This document shows, in pieces, positions 7,567 to 17,336 of a stretch of 64,000 nt of DNA; position 1 is the first letter of the stretch, and the number at the start of each line of letters is the position of its first letter. A program made the translations under genes and the position numbers. Source of the DNA: Paludibacterium sp. B53371 (lineage in GTDB: Bacteria; Pseudomonadota; Gammaproteobacteria; Burkholderiales; Chromobacteriaceae); NCBI RefSeq assembly GCF_018802765.1, contig NZ_CP069163.1, positions 744,001-808,000 on the forward strand, given 5' to 3'. Below the pieces are notes generated by a model. The model searched no databases. It had not been told where the DNA came from and saw only the letters and a program-made list of their open reading frames with translations.

Positions 7567-10500
7567 GCGACTGCGGCTGCTGCCGCCCTATCAGTTGGCC
7601 GGACTGGCCTTGTTGCTGGTATTGCTGCTGGCACTGGTCTTCCCGCGTACCTCGCTGCAGGGGCGCTTGCTCGGGCAACCGCAATCCGACCAGCTGGCCA
7701 TTGCCTATCTGGAGGCCTGGCAGCGCGTTGAGCCGGATAATCCCGACGTCCTGGGCACCTTGACCCGTGAATACCTGAAAGGGCAGCGGGCCGGCGATGC
7801 CCATCGCCTGATCGCCCGCCTCAAGGCCTCGCGTGACCCGGCGACGCGTCAGGATGCGCTGCTGATCGAGATCGGCCTGGCGCAAACCGCCGTTTTCTCC
7901 GCGCGCGATGCCGAGTTGCGCGCCTTGCGCAGCGATGAACTGGCGCTGTTGTTACAGCAAGCCCTGCCGCTGCCATGGCAGAACAGTCAGCTGGAGGCGC
8001 TGGCCGAGACGGCCCGTCAGGGGGGTGTTCAGCATCTGACGCCACGCTTCTATGCACAACTGGCGCAACGTGAACCTGCACGGGCCGCCCACTGGTGGCG
8101 CAAGACCGGCGAGGTGCTGCTTGCTCAGCGGCAATACCTTGCTGCAGCCCGTGCCTGCTTTGCTGCCCAGCAACATGAAACCGACAGCGCCCGGCAGCGG
8201 CAGGATTTCCTGGCCGGCTTGCGCGCCCTGCAGATGGGCAACCTGCTGCCCGAGGCCATGCAGGCCGCCGAACAGCATGCCGGCAAGTTGCTGGATGATG
8301 CCGAGACGCTGCGTTTTCTGACCCGACTGGCTCTGGCCAGCGGCCGGCCGGATTTGGCCGAGGATTATGTTCGTCGCTTGCTGAAAGCGGCGCCGCCCGC
8401 CCTGCCAGATCCCCAGCCTCAGCCGCGAGCCGGCTTTGTTTCCCGTTTGCCGGGAGAGCCGGTGCCGCAGCGCGCCCAGGCGGCGCGCGTCGAGCCGGCG
8501 CGAGCCGAGGCGCCCAGCGTGCGCCGCCTGGATCAAAGCGGGGTGCACAGCGCCCAGGATCTGGATCTGGCCTATCAGGTCTTCATGGCCAATGGCAATG
8601 TCGGCGATGCACAGAAAATTGCCCGCCTGGCCATGGACAGTCACCTGGATCCGGCGCTGTGGCAGCCGCGTCTGGCCCAGGCCGCGCTGTGGAACCGCGA
8701 TCCGGCCACGGCACTGGCGCAGTTCCTGCAGCTGGCGCAACAGCATGGCGATGAAGCGATGTGGCGCCAGGTGGAAACCCTGGCCAAGGGCCTGAATGAC
8801 ACCGAGGCGCAGTTGCAGCTCTACCGGCACCAACTGGGGCAGCGTCCGGGTGATCTGAGCCTGGTCGACAAGATTGTGCGGGCTGAGGAAATGGCGGGTC
8901 GGCCGGAACAGGCCCTGAGCTTCCTGCAGGCCAGAAGCAATGGCCCGCAACGCATCGAGATCCTGCGCCGTGTGGCCGACCTGGCCTGGCGCAGCGGCCA
9001 CGATGCCCTGGCGCTGCAAACCTGGCAGCTGCTGATGCAGATTGATGCGCCCCGGCCAGCCTATGCCTTGCCCCTGGCCAAGGGGCAATTCCGCCAGCAA
9101 CAGTATGCCGCCAGTCTGGCTACACTCGATGCTGCCCGGCCCCTGGCCACCGGGGCCGATGTGGAGTATTGGCAAGCCTATAGCGTGATGGCCAGTCAGT
9201 TGCAGGACCGCGAGGCGGCACTGCGGGCAGACCGGCAACTGCTGAACGATGCGGACTCACGGATCGGCAGTGGTGAGCACCTGCTGGAGGCGATGGCGGC
9301 CAGCCCGCGCGAGAGTGCGCCGCTGGCGCTGCGGCTGTATCGGCAAACCGGCCATATCCCGTTTCTGGCCCGGTCCATTTCTGCCTATGTCAGCCTGGGG
9401 GATCTGGCTGCCGTCGATACGCTGTTGAACAGTCTGAGTCCCGAGGCACTGCATCAGGCAGAGCGCAGTGCCGATTTTCTGCTGGCGCGCTCCGATTACG
9501 CTTTGCAAAGCGGACAGCCGGTCGCCGGACTGGCTGACCTGTCGCATGCCGCCCGGCTGGCCCCGCGCAGCAGTGACGTGCAGGCGGCCTGGATCTGGGG
9601 CCTGATTGCTCAGGGACAGGACACCATGTTGCGGCAACTGCTGCCCCGGTTTGCGGCGCGGGCCGAGAGTGATGCCAGTCTGATCGGGGCTTATGCGGCC
9701 GCCTGGCTCTCCCTCGGCGAACCGCACAAGGCGCTGCATTACTTTGCCCTGGCCCGGCGTGGTCGCGAGCGAGATCCGCTCTGGTTGCTGGCCTATGCCG
9801 AGGCCATGGATCTGGCACAGCGCCCCGGTGCGGCCTGGCAGTTGCGTCAGCATGTCTGGCGCGATCTGCTGCCTGCCCGGTTGACCCGGTCCAGAACCGC
9901 CGCCGCACGCCAGACCCTGTTGCCGGCCCTGGTCGCGCTGTCCGGCCAGTTTACCGACGCCGACCATGGCCTGGCGCTGCTGCGTCAGGCCATGCAGCAG
10001 GCGGGCGAACCTCTGCCACCTGCGGTGAACGATGCGGCGCTGGCCTGGGCGCAATCGCACGAAGCGCATGCCCTGGTGAAGTCCTGGCTGACCCGGCGCT
10101 ATCTCAACTGGCTGGCACAACCGGCACAGGCGCAGGTGGCACTGGCCCTGCAGGCCCGGGACACCGTGGCATTGAACCGCCTGCTCACAGAAAAACGGGG
10201 GCAGTTACCTCAGGAAAACCGCATCGAAGCCATGGTGCAGACCGGACGTCTGGCCGAGGCCCAGTCATCTGCCTTCGCAGCCATGCAGCACCAGCCTGAC
10301 AATGACAGCCTGCAAACCACGCTGCGCGAGCAGTTGCAGGCCAATGCCCAGTCAGTCACGCCGTTCTGGCGCAGTGTGCGCCAGAACGCACTGCGTTATG
10401 ACCAGTTCGGGCTGAGTGCCGGACTGCGACTGGACGAGCGTCAGTCCCTGCAGCTGGGATTTCTCCAGCGCAACCAGCGAAGCGATGCGGCGGTGCTGCC

Positions 10501-11251
10501 CGGTGCCCCTGGACAGGATCATACGGTCTCGCTCGGCTACCGCTGGCAGGGGATCGATACTGACCAGACCGTGACGGTGGCCTCGCGCCAGGGGTGGCGT
10601 GGCATCACCCAGGTGCGCCTGGAGGGCAGTATCCGCGGCGGTGCTCTGAACTATGCGCTGGGAAGTGCGCAAAACGCCGAAGAGACCAGTGTCTTGCTGC
10701 TGGGCGGGATGAAGAACCTCGCCGCCCTGGGGGGCAGCTGGCAGCAGGGGCGCTGGTTTGCCAGCGGTCGTGTTGAATACGACCGTTTTTACCTGCAGGA
10801 TCGCAGCTTCCTGGGGGAGGGGTATCAGGCCAGCCTGGATGCCGGCTACAAATTCCGCTTTGGCTATCCGGACTTTACCGCCCACCTGGTCGCCAATCAT
10901 GGTCAGTACAGTCCGTATGGCAGCGTGACGCCGTCGGGACTCACGCTGTTGCCGAATCCCGGCACCAGCGCCGCTGCCGAGATCATGCCGCAGACCTTTA
11001 CCCAGAGCGGGCTGCTGCTGAGTTTCGGGACCGATCTGCCGGGGGGCTACAGCCATGCGTTCCGCCCTTACCTGGAGGCCGGACCGGTCTACGACAGTCA
11101 TGCCGGCTGGGGGGCTAGCATCAATCTGGGGGTGGTGGGCTCGGTGTTTGGCCGTGATCGCTTGTCGCTCTTTTACCAGCACCAGGACATGGCGGCCCAG
11201 GGGTCTTCCCCGGTGACCGAAGTCGGGGTGCGCTATAGCTGGTTTTATTAG
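7541..11251 (+). CDS. pelB: PelB, TPR scaffold and outer-membrane Pel porin
   Basis: 1236 residues: a single N-terminal membrane anchor (about 16-34, LAGLALLLVLLLALVFP), a very long Ala/Leu-rich helical region with TPR repeats, and from about residue 940 alternating polar/aromatic strands typical of a beta-barrel. It ends in RYSWFY, the terminal aromatic signal for BAM insertion. In P. aeruginosa (1193 residues) the barrel exports Pel and the TPRs bind PelA and the polymer. ATG at 7541 has AGAG five nt before it; a second ATG at 7547 is possible. A proline-rich, less conserved stretch near residues 285-325 (PDPQPQPRAG onward) separates two TPR blocks. Confidence 0.93.
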   Translation: MSMSPVKPERLRLLPPYQLAGLALLLVLLLALVFPRTSLQGRLLGQPQSDQLAIAYLEAWQRVEPDNPDVLGTLTREYLKGQRAGDAHRLIARLKASRDPATRQDALLIEIGLAQTAVFSARDAELRALRSDELALLLQQALPLPWQNSQLEALAETARQGGVQHLTPRFYAQLAQREPARAAHWWRKTGEVLLAQRQYLAAARACFAAQQHETDSARQRQDFLAGLRALQMGNLLPEAMQAAEQHAGKLLDDAETLRFLTRLALASGRPDLAEDYVRRLLKAAPPALPDPQPQPRAGFVSRLPGEPVPQRAQAARVEPARAEAPSVRRLDQSGVHSAQDLDLAYQVFMANGNVGDAQKIARLAMDSHLDPALWQPRLAQAALWNRDPATALAQFLQLAQQHGDEAMWRQVETLAKGLNDTEAQLQLYRHQLGQRPGDLSLVDKIVRAEEMAGRPEQALSFLQARSNGPQRIEILRRVADLAWRSGHDALALQTWQLLMQIDAPRPAYALPLAKGQFRQQQYAASLATLDAARPLATGADVEYWQAYSVMASQLQDREAALRADRQLLNDADSRIGSGEHLLEAMAASPRESAPLALRLYRQTGHIPFLARSISAYVSLGDLAAVDTLLNSLSPEALHQAERSADFLLARSDYALQSGQPVAGLADLSHAARLAPRSSDVQAAWIWGLIAQGQDTMLRQLLPRFAARAESDASLIGAYAAAWLSLGEPHKALHYFALARRGRERDPLWLLAYAEAMDLAQRPGAAWQLRQHVWRDLLPARLTRSRTAAARQTLLPALVALSGQFTDADHGLALLRQAMQQAGEPLPPAVNDAALAWAQSHEAHALVKSWLTRRYLNWLAQPAQAQVALALQARDTVALNRLLTEKRGQLPQENRIEAMVQTGRLAEAQSSAFAAMQHQPDNDSLQTTLREQLQANAQSVTPFWRSVRQNALRYDQFGLSAGLRLDERQSLQLGFLQRNQRSDAAVLPGAPGQDHTVSLGYRWQGIDTDQTVTVASRQGWRGITQVRLEGSIRGGALNYALGSAQNAEETSVLLLGGMKNLAALGGSWQQGRWFASGRVEYDRFYLQDRSFLGEGYQASLDAGYKFRFGYPDFTAHLVANHGQYSPYGSVTPSGLTLLPNPGTSAAAEIMPQTFTQSGLLLSFGTDLPGGYSHAFRPYLEAGPVYDSHAGWGASINLGVVGSVFGRDRLSLFYQHQDMAAQGSSPVTEVGVRYSWFY

Positions 11252-11274
11252 GAATCGGTTTTGAGGAGTCAAAA

Positions 11275-11814
11275 ATGAGAAGCATCAAACAGTTGCTGTT
11301 GCTGGCTGTGGTGGCACTCGGGCTGAGTGCCTGTGCCGGCATCGAGGTTGCGCCGCCGCCTGCGGCGCTGTCCGGCGCACAACCCTGGGCCGTCCTGCCG
11401 CTGGAAAATCTGACCGATACGCCGATGGCAGGACAGCGGGCTGCCGAACTGGCGGCCACGGTCCTGAGTACGCGCGGGGTATCCGATGTACAGCGCTATG
11501 TGGCGGACAACGGCGAAGAAACCTTGTTCGAACCGGCTGCGGCCGATCAGCGTGCGCGCGGCCTGGCCTGGGCCCGCAGCATTCATGCCCGTTATGCCCT
11601 GACCGGTTCGGTCATCGAGTGGCGCTACAAGGTGGGCGTGGATGGTGAACCCGTGGTGGGTTTGACCTTGCAGCTGATCGACCTGGAGAGTGGCAAAGTC
11701 ATCTGGCGCGGCGCCGGTCATCAGGAAGGGTGGGGCAACAATTCGCTGGCCGGCGTGGCCGCGGCGCTGTCGCGCAAATTGCTGTCACCACTGACCAGTG
11801 CCATCGTGGACTAA
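11275..11814 (+). CDS. pelC: PelC, outer-membrane lipoprotein of Pel export
   Basis: 179 residues, with a lipobox LSAC giving lipidated C20 after a hydrophobic signal. The next residue after C20 is A21, not D, so outer-membrane sorting is expected. PelC forms a ring under the outer membrane that funnels Pel to PelB. Size and operon position match P. aeruginosa PelC (172 residues). A clear GAGGAG precedes the ATG. Confidence 0.9.
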   Translation: MRSIKQLLLLAVVALGLSACAGIEVAPPPAALSGAQPWAVLPLENLTDTPMAGQRAAELAATVLSTRGVSDVQRYVADNGEETLFEPAAADQRARGLAWARSIHARYALTGSVIEWRYKVGVDGEPVVGLTLQLIDLESGKVIWRGAGHQEGWGNNSLAGVAAALSRKLLSPLTSAIVD

Positions 11815-11830
11815 GCCGGGAGTCGCTGAC

Positions 11831-13255
11831 TTGTCTGAAGCCAAAACCAAGGGTCGCAAAACCGAGCAAGCCTTCAAGTTGCGCCGTGGCCATGCCGCAC
11901 AGGGGGGCTCGCGCTGGGTATCGCTGATTGCCTCCGAGCGCCTGCGTCAGCGGGCGCCGGCACTGATTGCCATGGAGACTGTGCTGGTGTCCCTGGCTAT
12001 CTTGTTATTGCTGCACCTGGCCAACCCGGCCGATCCGCTGCTGATTGATGCCGGCTTCGGCTGGATCTGGCTGGTGCCGCTGATCTGTGCCTTGCGCTAT
12101 GGCTTGATGCAGGGGGTGTTGTCCAGCCTGCTGCTGTTGCTGGCTTACAGCCTGCAACGTTCGGCAGAGCAGCCCTTCCCGCTGCCGTTTTTCCTGGGCG
12201 GGTTCACCCTGGTGCTGATCGGCGGCCAGTTCGGCGATACCTGGGGCAGCAAACTGCGTCACATGCGTACCGTCACCGACTACCTGAACGAGCGCCTGGG
12301 GGTGCTGACCAAGACCCACTTCCTGCTGCGGCTGTCACACGAACGGCTCGAACATGACTTGTTGTCGCGGCCGGCGACCCTGCGTGATTCCCTGTCGCAG
12401 TTGCGCGCCCTGTCACTGCAACTGGAAGGGCTGAATCCGGATCAGGAGCCGGATCTGCAGCAGCGACATGCGCGTCGCTTTGTCGAGATTGCCGCCCATG
12501 CCTGCCAGCTGGAGCGGGCACAGCTGCATGTCTGTCACCGGGGCGTGCCGGATGAGGAGCCTGCTGCCACCGTGGGGGCACCCTTCCATCTCGATCGTCA
12601 GGATATTCTGGTGCGCTATGCGCTGGCACATCGCACGCTGGCCCATGTCCAGAGCAAGCAGCTGGCCCCCGGCATCAAGACCGACTACATTGCCGTGGTG
12701 CCGCTGGTCGATGCCGTGGATGAGATTTTGGGCGTGCTGGTGGTACGGCACATGCCTTTCATGGCGCTGAGCGAAGAGAACCTGCAATTCCTGCTGGTGT
12801 TGAGTGGCTATTACGCCGACGGCGTGCGGCAAGGTGCCGTGGCCGGCCTGCTGCTCTCGGTCTATCCGAGCTGTCCGGCAGACTTTGCCCTGGATTTCTC
12901 GCGCCTGGTCCGGCTGGCGCACCAGTCCGGCATCGACTCCTCTCTGGTCGCCCTGAGCTTTGCCAAGACCGATATGGGCAAAACCCTGTTCGACCATCTG
13001 CAGATGAGCCGTCGTGCCCTGGATGTGCAGTGGGTGATCCCCGGGCCGGAACGTGATGCCATCGTGGTGCTGATGCCATTGTCTGGCGAGAGCGCCGTCG
13101 AGGGATTCCTGCTGCGTATCGAGGAGAGCATGCGCGCCCAGTTCGGTGTGGATTTCGAGACTGGCCGCGTGTCGGTCAATACCATGCCCCTGCCCACCGA
13201 GGCGCCGGCACGCGAGCTGGCTGCCTTCTTCCGCCGGTGCCAGATCGATGTCTGA
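11831..13255 (+). CDS. pelD: PelD, inner-membrane c-di-GMP receptor
   Basis: 474 residues from a TTG at 11831 preceded by GGGAG at a spacing of 8. A GTG at 11798 inside pelC is in frame but has no ribosome site. A basic N-terminus is followed by about four membrane helices (45-140), a coiled stretch, a GAF domain (about 195-330) and a degenerate GGDEF domain. R395-A-L-D398 matches the RxxD I-site, and an arginine 31 residues later fits the third c-di-GMP contact (R402 in P. aeruginosa). It therefore probably activates Pel polymerisation when c-di-GMP binds, together with PelE, PelF and PelG. Confidence 0.93.
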   Translation: MSEAKTKGRKTEQAFKLRRGHAAQGGSRWVSLIASERLRQRAPALIAMETVLVSLAILLLLHLANPADPLLIDAGFGWIWLVPLICALRYGLMQGVLSSLLLLLAYSLQRSAEQPFPLPFFLGGFTLVLIGGQFGDTWGSKLRHMRTVTDYLNERLGVLTKTHFLLRLSHERLEHDLLSRPATLRDSLSQLRALSLQLEGLNPDQEPDLQQRHARRFVEIAAHACQLERAQLHVCHRGVPDEEPAATVGAPFHLDRQDILVRYALAHRTLAHVQSKQLAPGIKTDYIAVVPLVDAVDEILGVLVVRHMPFMALSEENLQFLLVLSGYYADGVRQGAVAGLLLSVYPSCPADFALDFSRLVRLAHQSGIDSSLVALSFAKTDMGKTLFDHLQMSRRALDVQWVIPGPERDAIVVLMPLSGESAVEGFLLRIEESMRAQFGVDFETGRVSVNTMPLPTEAPARELAAFFRRCQIDV

Positions 13256-14282
13256 GCTGCTGATCGCCGCGCGTCTGCGCCGCGCCATTCCGCTGCTGAT
13301 GCCCGGCATCCTGCTGCAAAGCTATGTCCTGTACCGTCTGCTGACGGCACCCATGCAGACCGCCAGCAGCAGCTGGGTGGTGTGCATGTTGCTGTTGCAG
13401 GCACTGGCGGCCTTGCTGGCCACCCCGGCCACGCTGACCTTGCTGCCGCGGCGGTTCAAGCATCGCCAGGCACTCACCGGGCTGTTTCTCTGGTGCTATC
13501 TGTTTGCCGTGCCGATCGGCGGCCTGTTGCTGACCTGTGGCGCCATCGCCCTCGCTTCGCGCCTGCCGGCCGAACCCGAGGATTTGCCGATCGAGCTGAC
13601 CTGGGCACCCACCTTCCTGGCACCGCAGGCATCGACCTCTTTCGGCCGGGGGGCGCACCTCAAATCGGTGCTGCAAAGCCAGGGGGCGGCCTCGTCGTTT
13701 CGCATGACCGCCCTGATGGCCATGCAGGCCATGCCGATGCGCACCGTGTCCCCCTTGCTGCGCACCATGCTGGACGATCAGTTTGAAGATATCCGGCTGC
13801 TGGCTTTCTGGATGCTGGATCGCCAGGAGAAAGAGCTGACCCAGAAAATTCTCGACCAATTACCCCGACTCAAGCTGACGCTCAGCAAGAGCGAGCGCTA
13901 TCGCGTCAACAAGGAGCTGGCCCTGCTGTACAACGAACTGGTGTATTCCTATCTGGTGCAGGGTGATGTGTATCGCCATGCCGCACGCGAGGCCGATCGT
14001 TATGCGGCCGAAGCGCTGGCGCTGATGCCGGGCGATGCCTCTTTGTGGCGCCTGCGCGGCCGGCTGGCCCTGGACCGGGGCGATACCGCCTCGGCGACGA
14101 CCATGCTGGATCTGGCCATGGTGCATGGCTTTGAGCGTTTGCGCCTCCTGCCCTACCTGGCGGAGGTCGCCTATCTGGATAAAGACTATGCCCAGGTCAA
14201 GGCGCTGCTGGCTGCTCAGCCGCTTTCCAGTGCCTTGCCGGTCATGCAGCCGGTGATCCGTTACTGGAGTGATCAGCCATGA
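13248..14282 (+). CDS. pelE: PelE, inner-membrane TPR protein of Pel synthesis
   Basis: 344 residues from the ATG at 13248, which overlaps the pelD stop by 8 nt. The frame is open further upstream but that part lies inside pelD. Two N-terminal hydrophobic hairpins (about 12-55 and 75-105) are followed by a soluble helical part with TPR-like repeats (about 225-320). In P. aeruginosa PelE bridges PelD and the synthase complex. Assignment rests on position, size (P. aeruginosa 329 residues) and architecture more than on motifs. Confidence 0.88.
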   Translation: MSELLIAARLRRAIPLLMPGILLQSYVLYRLLTAPMQTASSSWVVCMLLLQALAALLATPATLTLLPRRFKHRQALTGLFLWCYLFAVPIGGLLLTCGAIALASRLPAEPEDLPIELTWAPTFLAPQASTSFGRGAHLKSVLQSQGAASSFRMTALMAMQAMPMRTVSPLLRTMLDDQFEDIRLLAFWMLDRQEKELTQKILDQLPRLKLTLSKSERYRVNKELALLYNELVYSYLVQGDVYRHAAREADRYAAEALALMPGDASLWRLRGRLALDRGDTASATTMLDLAMVHGFERLRLLPYLAEVAYLDKDYAQVKALLAAQPLSSALPVMQPVIRYWSDQP

Positions 14283-15835
14283 GTCCCCTTCTGCCCAAGG
14301 CCGAACAGGCCGATATCGCCCTGCTGCTGGAGGGAACATTCCCCTATGTGCGCGGCGGGGTCTCCAGCTGGATCAACCAGATGATCCGTGCCTTTCCCGA
14401 TCTGCGCTTTGCCATCGTATTCATCGGCAGCAGCCCCGACAGCTATGGCGAGATGGCCTATGCCTTGCCGGACAACGTGGTGCACATGGAGTGTCACTAT
14501 CTGTTCGATTTCGCCGTTGACCCGCAGCGCCAGCCTGTCAAACCCAGTCTGCGGGGTGACCCCGAGGTGTTCCGCCAGGTGGCGTCGCTGCACGGCAAAC
14601 TGCGCAGCCCGCAGGGCAAACATCAGGCCAGCAGCATGTTGCGCCAGCTGATGCCCCTGATGCAGCCCGGGGGTAAGTTGTCCGCCGAGGTGTTCGCCCA
14701 TTCCGAACAAGCCTGGCAGTTTCTGACCGACAACTATCGCGAGTACTGCACCGATCCGTCGTTTACCGACTACTTCTGGACGGTACGCATCATGCACCAG
14801 TCGATCTGGAAGCTGGCCGCCGTGGCGGAGCAACTGATCCCGGTGCGGGTATTCCATACCGTCTCGACCGGTTATGCCGGCCTGCTCGGTACCATGCTGC
14901 AGCAGCGGCGCGGCCAGCCTTTGCTGGTGTCGGAGCACGGCATCTATACCAAGGAACGCAAGATCGACCTGTTTCAGAGTCAGTGGATTCGCGATAATCG
15001 CAGCGTGTTCGAGCGCGATGCTGCACAGATCGGCTATTTCCGCGATCTCTGGATGCGTTTTTTCATGGCGCTGGGACAGATGTGTTACGACTCGGCCAGC
15101 GATATCGTCGCCCTGTACGAGGGCAACCGCCAGCGCCAGATCGGCGACGGTGCGCCCGAGGAAAAGACCTGCACCATTCCCAATGGCATTCAGCTCGAAC
15201 GGTTTGCCCGGTTGCGCGATCTGCGACCGGCCGCCATTCCCCCCGTGCTGTGCCTGATCGGCCGGGTGGTGCCGATCAAAGACGTGAAAACCTTCATCCG
15301 TTCGATGCTGACGATTCTGGACACCATGCCCGAGGCCGAGGCCTGGGTGGCGGGTCCGGATGATGAAGACGAAGACTATGCCAATGAGTGCCACCGTCTG
15401 GTCGCCAGTCTCGGCCTGAGCGAGAAAGTGCGCTTTCTCGGCATGCAGCAGGTAGAGGATTTGTTGCCGCGGGTGGGACTGGTGGTGCTCAGCTCGATTT
15501 CGGAGGCCCTGCCGCTGGTGGTGCTGGAAGGCTTTGCCGCCGGCGTACCGGCCGTCACCACCGAGGTCGGTGCCTGTCGCGAGCTGATTGACGGCCGCCC
15601 CGGTGAGGATGCCGCACTGGGCCGCGCCGGCGAAGTGGTGCCGATTGCCAACCCCGGAGCCCTGGCCGGTGCCGTGTTGTCCCTGCTGCAGCACCCGGCG
15701 CGCTGGCAGGCAGCGCAACGTGCGGGCATCGCCCGGGTGGAGCGCTATTACACGCAGGCGCAGATGATTGGCAGCTATCGTGAACGCTATGAACGCTTGC
15801 TGGCGATGCCGCCGGATGGCGGGGAGGGGCGCTGA
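14279..15835 (+). CDS. pelF: PelF, GT4 glycosyltransferase (Pel polymerase)
   Basis: 518 residues, GT-B fold. The N-terminal half carries the PelF-specific segment (LLLEGTFPYVRGGVSSW near residue 15). The C-terminal half has a GT4 domain with GRVVPIKDVKTF and the E-x7-E motif E409/E417 in SEALPLVVLEG. It is soluble and polymerises GalNAc/GalN units from UDP-sugars at the inner membrane. ATGA overlap with pelE and TGATG overlap with pelG show tight coupling. Confidence 0.94.
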   Translation: MSPLLPKAEQADIALLLEGTFPYVRGGVSSWINQMIRAFPDLRFAIVFIGSSPDSYGEMAYALPDNVVHMECHYLFDFAVDPQRQPVKPSLRGDPEVFRQVASLHGKLRSPQGKHQASSMLRQLMPLMQPGGKLSAEVFAHSEQAWQFLTDNYREYCTDPSFTDYFWTVRIMHQSIWKLAAVAEQLIPVRVFHTVSTGYAGLLGTMLQQRRGQPLLVSEHGIYTKERKIDLFQSQWIRDNRSVFERDAAQIGYFRDLWMRFFMALGQMCYDSASDIVALYEGNRQRQIGDGAPEEKTCTIPNGIQLERFARLRDLRPAAIPPVLCLIGRVVPIKDVKTFIRSMLTILDTMPEAEAWVAGPDDEDEDYANECHRLVASLGLSEKVRFLGMQQVEDLLPRVGLVVLSSISEALPLVVLEGFAAGVPAVTTEVGACRELIDGRPGEDAALGRAGEVVPIANPGALAGAVLSLLQHPARWQAAQRAGIARVERYYTQAQMIGSYRERYERLLAMPPDGGEGR

Positions 15836-17205
15836 TGGCCGGTATCGGATTTGAATTGCGCAAGATGCTGCGGCGTAATTCGCTGGCAGGCCTGTTGCAG
15901 GCGTATACCTATGCCGGCCTGATCAGTGCCGGTCCGTGGATGCTGTCCATCGTGGGCATCCTGCTGATCGGTGTGCTCAGCCTGCCGTTTGTGGTCCCGA
16001 CCTTTCTGATTGCCCAGTTCCAGGTGTCCGTCACCTATCTGATCGCCGGCAGTCTGGTGCTGACCGGTCCGTTCCAGCTGGCCTATACCCGCTTTACCGC
16101 CGACCGCCTGTTCGAGAAGCGGCAAGATCTGGTGCTGTCGAATTTTCACGGCGTCGTGCTGCTGATCAATCTGGGCGCGTTGCTGTTTGGCGTGCCGACC
16201 ATTCTGTGGCTGTTCCACGGTACATCCGGGGTGTATCGCCTGTTCATGCTCAGCGGCTTCGTGATCCTGGCCAATATCTGGATCGCCGCCATTTTCCTTT
16301 CCGGTCAGAAACGGTACATGCATATCCTGCTGGTATTCCTGATCGGTTACGGCGCCACCGTCGTGGGCTCGCTGCTGCTGAATACCCATGGTCTGGAGGG
16401 GCTGCTGGCCGGCTTCGTGCTCGGTCAGTGCGTGCTGCTGTTCGGTCTGCTGTTGCTGATCTACCGTGAGTTTCCCGGCCGTCTGTTCATTTCGTTTGAA
16501 ATGTTCCACAAGGCCCATCGCCATACCGCGCTGATGTGGATCGGTCTGCTGTACAACCTGGGTATCTGGGTGGACAAGCTGATGTTCTGGTATGCCCCGG
16601 CCACCGGTCAGGCGGTGATCGGCCCGCTGCATGCCTCGATCATTTACGATATGCCGGTCTTTCTGGCCTATCTGGCGATCATTCCCGGCATGGCGGTGTT
16701 CCTGATGCGCATCGAAACCGATTTCGTCGAGTATTACGATGCCTTCTATAGCGCGGTCCGGGAAGGCGCTTCGCTGCAGCATATCGAGAATGTCCGCAAC
16801 GGCATGGTCGATGCCCTGCGTACCGGGCTGTACGAGATCGTCAAGGTGCAGTCGATTGCGGCCATCCTGTTGTTTGCCAGCGGCGCCGAGCTGTTGCGCT
16901 GGCTGGGGATCTCGGTCCTGTACCTGCCGCTGTTGCAGGTCGATGTGATTGCCGCCAGCCTGCAGGTGGTGTTCCTCGGCATCATCAACATTTTTTTCTA
17001 CCTCGACAAACGTCGCGTGGTGCTGGCGGCGACCAGCGGTTTTTTGTTGCTCAACATGCTGCTGACGGGAATCACCTTGCAACTCAACCCCGCCTGGTAT
17101 GGCTATGGGTTTGCCGGAGCCATGCTGATTGCGGTGGTGATCGGGCTGGCGGCGCTGGATCGCAAGCTGGAGCGGCTTGAGTACGAAACCTACATGCTGC
17201 AGTAA
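15835..17205 (+). CDS. pelG: PelG, Wzx-like inner-membrane Pel transporter
   Basis: 456 residues with about 12 hydrophobic segments spread along the whole chain and a basic cytoplasmic N-terminus (MAGIGFELRKMLRRN). Match to PelG is by family look, length (P. aeruginosa 456) and last position in the operon. It belongs to the MOP/PST exporter group and with PelD, PelE and PelF forms the inner-membrane synthase. No clear terminator follows; the next 65 nt lead into a -10-like element of the cobalt operon. Confidence 0.93.
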   Translation: MAGIGFELRKMLRRNSLAGLLQAYTYAGLISAGPWMLSIVGILLIGVLSLPFVVPTFLIAQFQVSVTYLIAGSLVLTGPFQLAYTRFTADRLFEKRQDLVLSNFHGVVLLINLGALLFGVPTILWLFHGTSGVYRLFMLSGFVILANIWIAAIFLSGQKRYMHILLVFLIGYGATVVGSLLLNTHGLEGLLAGFVLGQCVLLFGLLLLIYREFPGRLFISFEMFHKAHRHTALMWIGLLYNLGIWVDKLMFWYAPATGQAVIGPLHASIIYDMPVFLAYLAIIPGMAVFLMRIETDFVEYYDAFYSAVREGASLQHIENVRNGMVDALRTGLYEIVKVQSIAAILLFASGAELLRWLGISVLYLPLLQVDVIAASLQVVFLGIINIFFYLDKRRVVLAATSGFLLLNMLLTGITLQLNPAWYGYGFAGAMLIAVVIGLAALDRKLERLEYETYMLQ

Positions 17206-17270
17206 GCGCAACTGGCTACATTTGTGCGTTGGACTTGACCTGACTCCGCGCGGCTTGTTTGACAAAGGGG

Positions 17271-17315
17271 TATACTGCGAAGCTATTTTATGTCGGACGA
17301 CACGTCGTCCTGACA
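17271..17315 (+). promoter_or_regulatory. promoter -10 and adjacent dyad upstream of B12 riboswitch
   Basis: TATACT at 17271-17276 is a strong -10 but no properly spaced -35 is visible (TTGTTT and TTGACA stand too close, TTGACC too far). Fifteen nt downstream GGACGAC (17295-17301) and GTCGTCC (17304-17310) form a perfect 7-2-7 dyad, flanked by TGTC and GACA. A 2-nt gap is poor for an RNA loop but usual for a dimeric repressor site. Confidence 0.45.
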
Positions 17316-17336
17316 TGACAATTGATCCAGGTGCTC

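Noticed and set aside
7952-9238. 428-residue minus-strand frame opposite pelB
   Set aside because: Same reason; the plus frame gives a continuous TPR protein.
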